In this document: in pieces, positions 9,176 through 17,444 of the stretch
How positions within the stretch are numbered: the stretch's first letter is position 1
How the letters are laid out: each line of letters starts with the position of its first letter
Source: Posidoniimonas corsicana
GTDB lineage: Bacteria; Planctomycetota; Planctomycetia; Pirellulales; Lacipirellulaceae
DNA length: 64,000 nucleotides
Assembly (NCBI RefSeq): GCF_007859765.1
Contig: NZ_SIHJ01000002.1
Location: 372,001 to 436,000 of the forward strand
Direction of reading: 5' to 3'
Program-made: the position numbers and the translations under genes
The notes under the pieces: model-generated
The model's database searches: none
What the model saw: only the letters and a program-made list of their open reading frames with translations
Told to the model about the DNA's origin: nothing

Positions 9176-9493
9176 CTAACGCCACACCTCAAGCCCCGCA
9201 ACTGTGTACTCCAGTCCCGCCACCTCCACCCGATCGCCCGGACGCAGCTGGGTAATCCTGGCGGCGGTCAGGGGGCGGACCCTCACGGCCTTGCGCGTCG
9301 GTTCCCGCCACAGGATCCAGGCCAGCGTGCCGCGGCCGTCCGGCTTGTGCAGTTCCAGTCGCACCGCGGCGCAGTCCTCGAGGGTAGTGGCCGGGCCGGC
9401 ATGACGGCACCGCGTGACGCCCTGGGGCAAAGGCGCCGGCGGCTGCCTGCAGACGGGCGTTGAGTGGGCGGGGACGGGCATGGCGGCGGGCAT
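9176..9493 (-). CDS. Hypothetical protein, 105 aa
   Basis: No family recognised. The N-terminus is Pro-rich with three cysteines (VCRQPP, TRCRHAG, EDCAAV); the C-terminal part is a small beta-rich unit (KAVRVRPLTAARITQLRPGDRVEVAGLEYTV split over strands) reminiscent of a short SH3/PilZ-like barrel. Convergent with the preceding small membrane protein (14 bp between stops). ATG at 9493 is used; an ATG at 9481 is equally possible and neither has a strong ribosome-binding site. Confidence 0.55.
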   Translation of the reverse strand: MPAAMPVPAHSTPVCRQPPAPLPQGVTRCRHAGPATTLEDCAAVRLELHKPDGRGTLAWILWREPTRKAVRVRPLTAARITQLRPGDRVEVAGLEYTVAGLEVWR

Positions 9494-9712
9494 CTTAATG
9501 GCTCGCGGGCCACAGCGGCCGGCGCCCGGCTATCTTGGGCCCGCGCGTTCCCGCCGGTCCGCAGGTCGTGGTGTTCGTTGCATACGGGTTGCGCCGGTTG
9601 TTCCGATTCGCCACCCTGGATTTCGCACCCGGCCCCCGCAGATTTGGTGGTTGCAGTGTGACCACCTAGCAAGAATTGGATCAGAGCCCTCCCCCTGATT
9701 GAACGAGAACCC

Positions 9713-9997
9713 ATGCCTGAACTACAAGAACGCGAGATTAAGCTGCTGGACCTGTTGGTCTCGGGCGAGTCGAACAAGGGCGCGGCGAACAAGCTCGGCA
9801 TCGCCCTGCGTACGATGGAGCTCCACCGGCACAAGGTGATGCAGAAGCTAGGAGCCAAGTCGGCAGCACAGCTCGGCTACCTCTACGCCCAGCGGAAGCG
9901 GCAAGGTGCGACGCCCGACCACAGCGTCGTCGAAACGCCGCGCGTCCCCGCCCCTGAGGCCCACACTAGCGACGCGACCACCCCGGCCTGGGGCTAG
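9713..9997 (+). CDS. Standalone LuxR/FixJ-type HTH DNA-binding protein, 94 aa
   Basis: Residues ~4-60 match the LuxR C-terminal helix-turn-helix: LQEREIKLLDLLVSGESNKGAA (first helices), then LGIALRTMELHRHKVMQKLG (recognition helix and the typical H-x-x-x-V-M-x-K-L end). The remaining ~35 residues are Pro/Thr-rich and probably disordered. There is no receiver or sensor domain, so it would act as an orphan transcription factor. No cognate kinase gene is adjacent. Confidence 0.8.
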   Translation: MPELQEREIKLLDLLVSGESNKGAANKLGIALRTMELHRHKVMQKLGAKSAAQLGYLYAQRKRQGATPDHSVVETPRVPAPEAHTSDATTPAWG

Positions 9998-10202
9998 CCC
10001 GTAGTCGCGCCGGCCAACCGCTACACTCGGGCCAACCTGCCCGCGGGCAGCGGCACACCGCACCACCGACCTACCCTGCCGGGGCTCTCCGCACGGTAGA
10101 GTTGGGTAGCGGCGCCAGCCGTGAACCCAGCCCAAAAGCTTCGTCCGCGGGATGCGCCGCGGCCAGGCTTAGTGCGGCCCAGTAAGTGGCGAGGACGACG
10201 CC

Positions 10203-10592
10203 GTGGCCCCCATCGATTCCCAAGCATTGCCCAGCGATCCAACCTGGGACCAGGTGGTCGCGTGCGTCGACCTTCCGGCCAAGCCGAACGGGCCGCCGCC
10301 CGCCACCGGCGCCGTCGCGGAGGCGGCAGACAGCAAGCGGGCGCATCCGCGCACTTCGCTCCCGGCGTGGGGCATCCTCCGCCACAACAAGCAGCTGTTC
10401 GGCGCCTACTTGTGCGACGTCTCCCGGTCGGGCCTGGGATTCTATTCCCCGGTGGCCCTCATCCCGCCCGCTACGGTCGAGATCTGGCTGCCCAATGGCA
10501 GCCGACTAGAGGTCGTGGTCAAGCGGTGCATCCGCCACGCGAAGGACCGGTACCGCTGCGGGGCCGTCCACGTTGGTCACGCCGATTCGTAG
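10203..10592 (+). CDS. PilZ-domain protein, 129 aa
   Basis: The C-terminal ~85 residues carry the two c-di-GMP-binding signatures of PilZ: a basic R-x-x-P-R element (RAHPR, residues 46-50, matching RxxxR) and DVSRSG (residues 72-77, matching DxSxxG), followed by strand-rich sequence (VEIWLPNG, LEVVVKRC). The first ~40 residues are a Pro/Ala-rich extension. GTG start at 10203 with GAGGA about 7 nt upstream. Likely a c-di-GMP receptor; the controlled process is unknown. Confidence 0.78.
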   Translation: MAPIDSQALPSDPTWDQVVACVDLPAKPNGPPPATGAVAEAADSKRAHPRTSLPAWGILRHNKQLFGAYLCDVSRSGLGFYSPVALIPPATVEIWLPNGSRLEVVVKRCIRHAKDRYRCGAVHVGHADS

Positions 10593-10790
10593 CCACGGCT
10601 GCAGTCGTCGGCGACGCCTACAGCTGGCCAGGCGTCACGGTATCCTTCCGCCCCAGAGTATCTCTGCGGGTTGCCCGGTCGGGGGAGGAATTCCGAGGTT
10701 CGCTCCGTAACAGTCCTGCCGGGCCTGCGTAGGAGAGTCATGGGCTCTGCCGATCGGCGGCCCCTAGCCCTACACCCGGAGGAATACCTG

Positions 10791-11033
10791 ATGAATGCCC
10801 GCAAGCTCTTCCTGTCGGCCGCGGCGGCCGCGTTGACCGTGTCCTTTGTGGCCGAACAGGCCGACGCGGCCTGGCGATGGCGGCGCCGGAGGGCGGCGCC
10901 GCGGACCACCTACAGCATGAGCAACTTCAAGTACTCGTCCGGGATTGCGCGGGGCGAGTACGAACGGTTCCGCCGGCTCGACAACTGGTACAACGACGCC
11001 TACAACGGCTTCCGCCCGAGCGACTTCCGGTAG
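10791..11033 (+). CDS. Short exported Arg/Tyr-rich protein, 80 aa
   Basis: Signal peptide MNARKLFLSAAAAALTVSF..ADA (about 26 residues), then a very basic patch (AWRWRRRRAAPR) and a Tyr/Asn/Arg-rich end (NFKYSSGIARGEYERF, NWYNDAYNGF). GGAGGAA sits 6 nt before the ATG. Similar in style to the exported proteins at 26878-27240 and 36659-37093. No function known. Confidence 0.7.
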   Translation: MNARKLFLSAAAAALTVSFVAEQADAAWRWRRRRAAPRTTYSMSNFKYSSGIARGEYERFRRLDNWYNDAYNGFRPSDFR

Positions 11034-11036
11034 CGG

Positions 11037-12500
11037 CTACTGCGCCCGCTGCGCGGCGCGGGCCTGCAATTCGGGGCCGCGGTCGGGCGGCATCGCGGCG
11101 TGCCAGTCAACCGCCGCGCGGGTGAGCCGCTGCGTGACCGCGGAGTGCTCCCCCGCGACGTTGGTCGTCTCGCCCGGGTCTTGGCCGAGGTCGTACAGCT
11201 GGGCGTCGGCGCCGTCGTACTCGCAGAGCAGCTTCCATCGGCCATCGCGGACAGCGAGGTCCGGCAGGTTGGCGTCAGGGACGCCGCCGAAACGGTTTCG
11301 GTCGGGCGGGCGGCGGAAGAAGATCGGGCCCTGGTGCGACGCCCGTGAGGCGCCGCGGATCACGTCCGGCAGGGGCTGCCCGTCGGCGCGGTCGACCAGC
11401 GGCGACTCAATGCCGGCGATCGCCAGCAGGGTTGGCGGCAGATCGAACGCGGCGAGGACCGAGTTATCGTTGACAGCGTCTCGCACACCGTCGGCCAGCA
11501 CGCCGGGGCCCCACGCAATCAACGGCGAGCGGACGCCGCCCTCGTAGAGCGTCGCCTTGACTCCCCGCAGCGGGCCGGCGCTGCCGGCGCCCGGCTCGGG
11601 ACCGTTGTCGCTGCAGACCAGGATAAGCGTGTTGTCGCGCAGGCGGGGGTCGTCGCGGATCAGGGTGAACAGTTCGCCGAGCTGCTGGTCCATCGCGTCG
11701 AGCACCCCGTGGTAGCGGGCGCGTTTGCCGCCGTCGCCCCTCAGGTCGGCGGGCGGGAAGAACGGCGAGTGCACGTCGTCCGGCCAGAGGTTGACGTAGA
11801 ACGGCTGGCCCCGGTGGGCGGCGGCCTGGATGAACCGGATGGCCGACTCCGTGAACGCCTGGGTAACGTACGCGCGGTCGCGCCACTCGATGGGACCGCG
11901 GCCCAGCTTATCAGAGCCCAACGCATGTGGGTGCGGGGCGCGGCCGTCGTGCGCGTCACACAACGGCAGCACACGGGGCCCCAGGCCCTCGAAGTTGGTT
12001 AGTGACTGGTCGTAGCCGTAGCGTGTGATGAGCGGCGCGTCTCCGACGTCGCGCTGCCCGCCCAGGTGCCACTTGCCGAAGTGTCCGGTCGCGTAGCCGC
12101 TGCGTTGGAGCTCTCGGGCCAGGGTGGGCGCCTCGGGGTCGAGCCAGTCCGCGACGCCACGGCGTTTATTCGCCCGGCGGTTGTCGAGGTACGACGTGAT
12201 TCGCCACCGCTGCGGGTACTGCCCCGTAGTGATGGCGCACCGGCTGGGTGAACATATTGGGGAGTTCACGTAGAACTGCGTGAAGCGGAGCCCCTCGGCG
12301 GCCAAGCGGTCGATGTGCTCGGTCGTGGGGCCCGGCGCGGAGTCCTCTCGGAAGCACGAGAGGTCGCCCCAGCCCATATCGTCGATGAAGACCAAAAGCA
12401 GGTTGGGCCGCCCCGGCGCCGCCTCGGCCAGTGCGGACGGGCACAGCGTCGACGCGGCCAGTATCAACAGACTGCATCGGATCGCGGGGGAGCTGAGCAT
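11037..12500 (-). CDS. Arylsulfatase-type sulfatase (Cys/formylglycine), exported, 487 aa
   Basis: Hydrolyses sulfate esters, probably from sulfated polysaccharides. A signal peptide covers residues 1-26. Metal ligands DD are at about 40-41. The activation motif CSPSR (residues 83-87) has Cys83 to be converted to formylglycine. GKWHLGG, the metal-binding SDNG and C-terminal DGRWKLL motifs are all present. An in-frame extension upstream to 12755 exists, but it crosses the 12702-12746 hairpin and precedes the signal peptide, so ATG 12500 is chosen although it lacks a strong ribosome-binding site. Any maturase is outside the window. Confidence 0.93.
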   Translation of the reverse strand: MLSSPAIRCSLLILAASTLCPSALAEAAPGRPNLLLVFIDDMGWGDLSCFREDSAPGPTTEHIDRLAAEGLRFTQFYVNSPICSPSRCAITTGQYPQRWRITSYLDNRRANKRRGVADWLDPEAPTLARELQRSGYATGHFGKWHLGGQRDVGDAPLITRYGYDQSLTNFEGLGPRVLPLCDAHDGRAPHPHALGSDKLGRGPIEWRDRAYVTQAFTESAIRFIQAAAHRGQPFYVNLWPDDVHSPFFPPADLRGDGGKRARYHGVLDAMDQQLGELFTLIRDDPRLRDNTLILVCSDNGPEPGAGSAGPLRGVKATLYEGGVRSPLIAWGPGVLADGVRDAVNDNSVLAAFDLPPTLLAIAGIESPLVDRADGQPLPDVIRGASRASHQGPIFFRRPPDRNRFGGVPDANLPDLAVRDGRWKLLCEYDGADAQLYDLGQDPGETTNVAGEHSAVTQRLTRAAVDWHAAMPPDRGPELQARAAQRAQ

Positions 12501-12701
12501 AGGCAGGCCGACAAGTTGGGGCGCCAGCAGGCCGACGCCGGGCGGTTCCCCCAGCCGGCATAGATTGCCAGCGGGGCATGCAGAACAAGCCGCATCCGTG
12601 CGAAGCGGAGGATTCCTCTCACCTGAACGACCCGTTCGGCCGATACTAAGGACTAGGAAACGGGAGGGCGAGGCACGCTCGCGTGTGTCTTGCTTCAGGA
12701 T

Positions 12702-12746
12702 AAAGGTCGTGGCAGGACGACGGATCGACCTGCCACGACCTTTTTT
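12702..12746. terminator. Bidirectional intrinsic terminator (15-bp perfect stem)
   Basis: AAAGGTCGTGGCAGG at 12702-12716 pairs perfectly with CCTGCCACGACCTTT at 12729-12743; on the plus strand six T follow the GC stem. On the minus strand it lies about 50 bp downstream of the TPR gene (stop at 12794), which it most likely terminates. Confidence 0.88.
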
Positions 12747-12793
12747 AGTTCGCAATCCCGATTGGGCGGGCCCCGCGGGGCCGGGCCGGCGTG

Positions 12794-14143
12794 CTACAGG
12801 CCGGCGAGCATCTTCTCGGCCTCACCGCGTTTGACGAAGATGTGGCGTTTGTCTTCCAGCGCCTGCGTCAGCAGCCGCTTGGCGCCCTCCTTCTGATTGT
12901 TCATCATCAGCACCTTGGCCAGCAGCAGGGTCGAGTCCGGGTCGATGTTGCCCAGCTTGAGGTTCTGCAGCAGGGCCGATCCTTGGCGGCTCTGGCCGTT
13001 TTCGTAGAGCGCCCAGGCCAGCGTGATGTTGGCGTCCGGGTTGTCGGGACTCAGCTTCTGACTGGTGGCGGCGAAGTTGAGCGCCCGCCGCTTGTCCTCA
13101 TCGTCGGAGCTCTCGATCAGCGTCAGCGCCAGCTGACCGTAGGCGACCGCGTTGGCCGGGGCGTACGCGACGGTCCGCAGGAAGTTTTTCTCCGCCTGGT
13201 CGAGGTCACCGCCCATGCGGTCGGCGACGCCCAGCAGCAGCCAAACGTTCGCGGAGCCGGGGTGCTGCTTAGCGCCCGCGGTGAGCACCTTCTTGGCCTC
13301 GTCGACCTTCTCGTCCTTCAGCAGCGCCTGCCCGTAGGCGACGATCACCGACTCGTCGTTGGGGGCCGCCTTGTAGGCGCCCTGGAAGTACTGCATCGCC
13401 TCGCTCGACTTGCCCTGACTCTCGAAGGTCTTGCCGGCCGCGACGTATGGGTGGTCGAGGTTCTCGTTGATCTTGCGGGCCTTGTCGAAAGCGGCCAGGC
13501 CCTCCTTTGCTCGTGGCGGGTCGACCACAAACAGGATCTGGCCGGTCGCGAACAACGCGGCGGCGTTCTCGGGGTCGACCTTCAGCAGCTCCTGCAGGTC
13601 GGACTCGGCCTGGTCCCACTTCTTGCGGGCCTGGGCGATGCGGGTTCGGCCGCTGTAGGCGCGGATCATGAAGTCACGCTTCCGCTTAGCGTTGGCGTCG
13701 TACTCCTGCATCAGCTTGACCGCCTTGTCGAACAGCGCGTCGGCCTCGATGGTGCGGTTGCCGCGGATCGAATCCTCGGCCAGGATCAGGTACGGCTCGG
13801 GGTCGTCGGGCGCCTCGGTGATGCAGTCCTCCAGCGCAGGGCGCACCGCGTTGGCGTTTCCGGCCAAAGCGTGGAGCTTGGCCAGCATCACGGCAACCGG
13901 CGGCAGCTTCGGGTTCTTGCGTTTGGCGGTCTCGAGGAACGTGCGGGCGGCGACGATGTCGCGGTTGCCGTAGCGTTCGATGGCGTTCTTCACGTCCGAG
14001 TAGCGCGAGGCGTCGGCGTCCGAAACGGCGTCGCCGATCAGCGCCTGGTTGGTAATCTGCGCCGATGCCTGGCCGGCGGTCAGCAGCAACACGGCCGCGC
14101 CGAGGGCCGCCAGTCCATGGCGGAGAGTGGGTACGGGGGTCAT
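12794..14143 (-). CDS. Exported tetratricopeptide-repeat protein, 449 aa
   Basis: Signal peptide of ~28 residues (LRHGLAALGAAVLLLTAGQASA). The rest is a continuous array of TPR-like helical hairpins with A-x-x-x-Y/F...P consensus (EAMQYFQGAYKAAPND, QAEKNFLRTVAYAPAN, ANITLAWALYENGQ). Such proteins scaffold protein complexes in the periplasm or cell surface. No catalytic motif. ATG 14143 was chosen because the signal peptide starts there; the open frame to 14287 is not protein-like. Ends at the strong hairpin at 12702-12746. Confidence 0.85.
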   Translation of the reverse strand: MTPVPTLRHGLAALGAAVLLLTAGQASAQITNQALIGDAVSDADASRYSDVKNAIERYGNRDIVAARTFLETAKRKNPKLPPVAVMLAKLHALAGNANAVRPALEDCITEAPDDPEPYLILAEDSIRGNRTIEADALFDKAVKLMQEYDANAKRKRDFMIRAYSGRTRIAQARKKWDQAESDLQELLKVDPENAAALFATGQILFVVDPPRAKEGLAAFDKARKINENLDHPYVAAGKTFESQGKSSEAMQYFQGAYKAAPNDESVIVAYGQALLKDEKVDEAKKVLTAGAKQHPGSANVWLLLGVADRMGGDLDQAEKNFLRTVAYAPANAVAYGQLALTLIESSDDEDKRRALNFAATSQKLSPDNPDANITLAWALYENGQSRQGSALLQNLKLGNIDPDSTLLLAKVLMMNNQKEGAKRLLTQALEDKRHIFVKRGEAEKMLAGL

Positions 14144-14369
14144 CAGGAACACCTGTGGTCGATGGAGAACGAAGAAGTTGTTTCGGAGGAGCGGCTGCGG
14201 CGGCCGCGGTGTGGGCGGCGTGGCGCCGCGGGCGCCGGTCATCTCGATTGTAGACGATTCGGCTAAGCGCGGCACGCCGGCGCGCAAACTACCTATCGTA
14301 CGCGACGGCAGGCGGTCGGGTTCTGCCGGTCACGCCGGTTGCCGCGATAAACAGCCCACGTCGGCGGGC

Positions 14370-15995
14370 CTAGCCGAGCCAGGCCGGCAGCGTTCCGGCC
14401 GCCGGCAGGTGCACGACCTTGGCGCTGGTGATGCCGTCGATCTTGAGGAGTGCGTCGATGGCCTCCTGTGGCGGCTCGCCGTCGATGTTGAGCACGCCGA
14501 TGGCGTCGCCCCCCGGCTGATTGCCCGCGCGGCCCACCGCCATCTGCGCGATGTTGACCCCGTGCCCGCCGAGCGCGGCGCCGATTCCGCCGATGATGCC
14601 GGGCACGTCCTTGTGGCTGAACACCAGCAGGCAGCCGTCGAGGAACGCCTCGAGGCGGTAGTCGTCGATCCCGACAAGGCGCGGCATCGACTGGCCGAAT
14701 AGCGTGCCCGCGATCTGGCGGGTCGCGCCGCCCGCGGCCACCTCGACTGAGATCGACGAGCGGAAGGCGCCCATGTCGCTGTTGCACTCCTCGACCACCT
14801 CGATGCCACGGTCGCGGAGCAGGGTCTCGGCGTTGATGAGGTTGACGGTCTCGTCGAGGGCGCCCTCGAGCAGACCGGCCGCAAAGGCGGAGGTCAGCAG
14901 CTTTGTGTCGCGGTCGCAGACCTCACCGCGGTAGTGGAGCTTGCAGCTCTTGACGCCGCTGGGCGCCAGCCCGGCGGCCATGCGGCCCAGGCGGTGCGCT
15001 ACGTCCAGGTAGCCGCGGACCGACTCCAGCGTCTTGGGGTCGACCGACGGAACGTTCACGGCGCAACGGATGGCGCCGGTGGTGAGGTACGCGGTGAGCA
15101 GCTCGACCGCCTCAACCGCGACGTTGGTCTGGGCCTCCTCGGTGCTGGCGCCCAGGTGCGGCGTGCAGACCACGCCGGGCAGGCCGAACAGCGGGCTCTC
15201 GGTGCAGGGCTCCTCCGGGTAGACGTCCAGCGCGACGCCACCCAGCTTGCCGCTCTTCAAGCCCTCGACCAGCGCGGCCTCGTCGTAGATACCGCCGCGG
15301 GCGGCATTCACCAGCCGCGCGCCGGGCTTGATGATCTCGATCTCGGCGGTGCTGATCAGGTTCTTGGTCTCTTCGGTCAGCGGCGTGTGGACCGACAGGT
15401 AGTCGATCTTCGGCAGCATCTCGCGGACCTCGGCCACCAGCTCGATGCCGAGCTCGGCGGCGCGTTCGGCCGACATGAAAGGGTCGTAGCCGATAACGTT
15501 CATCTCGAACGCCTGGGCCCGTTCGACCAAGGCCAAGCCGATGCGGCCTAGCCCCACCACGCCGAGCGTCTTGCCGGCCAGCTGGGTCCCCATGAACTTC
15601 TTGCGGTCCCAGCGGCCCTCCAGCAGGCTCTGGTAGGCCGGGGCCACGTTGCGGCTCATCGCCAGCATCAACGCGAACGCGTGCTCGGCGGTGCTGACAG
15701 TGTTGCCCGCCGGCGTGTTCATCACCACGATGCCCGCGCGGGTGGCGGCCGGCTTGTCGATATTGTCGGTGCCGACGCCCGCCCGCACCACCGCCTTCAG
15801 CCTGGTCTGCCCGTCGAGCACGTCGGGGGTCAGCTTCACGCCGCTGCGGCAGATCGCGCCGTCAAACTCGGAGAGCGCCTGGCGGAGGTCGTCCCCCTTG
15901 AGTCCGGTGCGGACCTCGTAGGTGATCCCTTCGGCGGCCTCGAGCAGGTCGAGGCCTTCTTGCGACAAGTCATCCAGGACAATAACGCTTGGCAT
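14370..15995 (-). CDS. serA: D-3-phosphoglycerate dehydrogenase, 541 aa
   Basis: First step of phosphorylated serine biosynthesis: 3-phosphoglycerate to 3-phosphohydroxypyruvate with NAD. Residues ~50-310 form the D-isomer 2-hydroxyacid dehydrogenase core, with GLGRIG at 148-153 and the substrate-side RAGVGTDNID. Then comes the long-form intervening domain (ASB) and a C-terminal ACT domain (from about residue 465; DVPGIIGGIGAALGGHGVNIA) for serine feedback. Length is typical of the long bacterial form. It follows serC by 88 bp in the same direction, so the pair is probably one operon. Confidence 0.97.
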   Translation of the reverse strand: MPSVIVLDDLSQEGLDLLEAAEGITYEVRTGLKGDDLRQALSEFDGAICRSGVKLTPDVLDGQTRLKAVVRAGVGTDNIDKPAATRAGIVVMNTPAGNTVSTAEHAFALMLAMSRNVAPAYQSLLEGRWDRKKFMGTQLAGKTLGVVGLGRIGLALVERAQAFEMNVIGYDPFMSAERAAELGIELVAEVREMLPKIDYLSVHTPLTEETKNLISTAEIEIIKPGARLVNAARGGIYDEAALVEGLKSGKLGGVALDVYPEEPCTESPLFGLPGVVCTPHLGASTEEAQTNVAVEAVELLTAYLTTGAIRCAVNVPSVDPKTLESVRGYLDVAHRLGRMAAGLAPSGVKSCKLHYRGEVCDRDTKLLTSAFAAGLLEGALDETVNLINAETLLRDRGIEVVEECNSDMGAFRSSISVEVAAGGATRQIAGTLFGQSMPRLVGIDDYRLEAFLDGCLLVFSHKDVPGIIGGIGAALGGHGVNIAQMAVGRAGNQPGGDAIGVLNIDGEPPQEAIDALLKIDGITSAKVVHLPAAGTLPAWLG

Positions 15996-16083
15996 GGTAG
16001 TGGTGCGGGGTGGGTAGTTTGGTGGTGGGTGGCGGCCCGTGACCCGTCGGTTGGCCGCCCGTCGGTAAGTTTATCGCGGCCGG

Positions 16084-17172
16084 CTAGCAGCTCTTCGCGA
16101 AGTCGGTCATGAAGCTGGCCAGGGCGTCGACGCCTTCGATCGGCATGGCGTTGTAGATCGAGGCGCGGATGCCGCCGACCGAGCGGTGGCCCTTGAGCGC
16201 GTCGAGCTTGTGCTTCTTGGCCTCGCTCAGGAACCTGCTGGTGAGCTCGTCCGACGGCAGGTTGAACGTGACGTTCATCACGCTGCGGCTGTGCGGCTGG
16301 GCGTGCCCTTTGTAGACGTCGGTGTGGGCGTCGATCACATCGTACAGCTTCAGAGCCTTCGCCTTGTTGCGATCGAACATCTTGTCCAGGCCGCCGATCT
16401 CGTTGAGCAGCCACTTGGCCACCAGGTCAACGACGTAGATCCCGAACGTTGGGGGCGTGTTGCCAAGCGACTCCTCCTGCACGTGGTTCTTGTAGCTGAG
16501 GTACGACGGGAGGTTGTCGCCCGAGCGTTCGGCCAGGTCCTTCCGCATGATGACCACGGTCACGCCCGACGGGCCGGCGTTCTTCTGGGCGCAGGCGTAG
16601 ATCATCCCGTACCGGCTGACGTCCAGCTTGCGGTGCAGGAAGTCGCTCGAGGCGTCGCAAATCAGCGGCACATCGCCAGTGTCGGGTTCGCCGGCAAACT
16701 GCACTCCCTCGATGGTTTCGTTGCAGGTGTAGTGGCAGTACGCGGCGTTCGGGTCGAGGTCGAGGTCGCCTTCGGCGGGCACGTGGTCAAAGCCAGAGTC
16801 CTTCGCCGTAAACGCAACGCGGGTCTTGCCTTCCTTCTGGGCCTCCTGCAGGGCCTTCTTGCCCCACGACCCCGTCAGGATGTAATCGGCGGACTGCCCC
16901 TCGCCCAGCAGGTTGATGGGGATCATCGAGAACTGCAGCCGGCTGCCGCCCTGCAGGAACAGCACCGCGTAGTCGTCGGAGATATCGAGCAGCTTGCGGA
17001 GGTTCGCCTCGGCGGACTGGATGATCTCCGTGAACGGTCCCCCGCGGTGGCTGATCTCGAGGATCGACGCCCCCGCGCCCGGCAGACAGAGCATCTCGTC
17101 GCGGATCTGCTCGAGGACGGGAACGGGCAGGACGGCGGGGCCGGCCGAAAAGTTGTAGACTCTCTCATCCAT
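16084..17172 (-). CDS. serC: Phosphoserine aminotransferase, 362 aa
   Basis: Converts 3-phosphohydroxypyruvate plus glutamate to phosphoserine, second step after SerA. The N-terminus VYNFSAGPAVLP is diagnostic for SerC. GGSRLQFSMIP, the pyridoxal region around the CAQKNAGPSG lysine, and the C-terminal GHRSVGGIRASIYNAM complete the family profile; 362 residues is the normal length. It starts the likely serC-serA operon. Confidence 0.97.
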   Translation of the reverse strand: MDERVYNFSAGPAVLPVPVLEQIRDEMLCLPGAGASILEISHRGGPFTEIIQSAEANLRKLLDISDDYAVLFLQGGSRLQFSMIPINLLGEGQSADYILTGSWGKKALQEAQKEGKTRVAFTAKDSGFDHVPAEGDLDLDPNAAYCHYTCNETIEGVQFAGEPDTGDVPLICDASSDFLHRKLDVSRYGMIYACAQKNAGPSGVTVVIMRKDLAERSGDNLPSYLSYKNHVQEESLGNTPPTFGIYVVDLVAKWLLNEIGGLDKMFDRNKAKALKLYDVIDAHTDVYKGHAQPHSRSVMNVTFNLPSDELTSRFLSEAKKHKLDALKGHRSVGGIRASIYNAMPIEGVDALASFMTDFAKSC

Positions 17173-17444
17173 GGCGGTCGGGGCGATGCTGGTCGGAGGT
17201 GGCTGGCGGCGCCCAGAGGGCGGCCGCGGTGCGGTTGAAAAGGACGATATTCTACCGCCGGGCGGCCCCGCTCGCTAAGGGGCCGCCGGCTCAAAACACG
17301 CGGTAATTCCTTGCAGACGCGCACCCCCCAGACGGCGAGCCGGCACTAGAACCTTCACGCCGGTGGCCCTACTCTGAAAGGCTTCGCGCCGCCCACTGCC
17401 GCCACGCCTTTCTGCGGGCCGCCCGGCCCCCAGCCCCCGCCCGC

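Noticed and set aside
12791-14266. Long plus-strand frame of 491 codons
   Set aside because: Antisense shadow of the TPR gene; Leu/Val/Gly/Arg-rich with no domain, whereas the minus strand encodes clear TPRs and a signal peptide.
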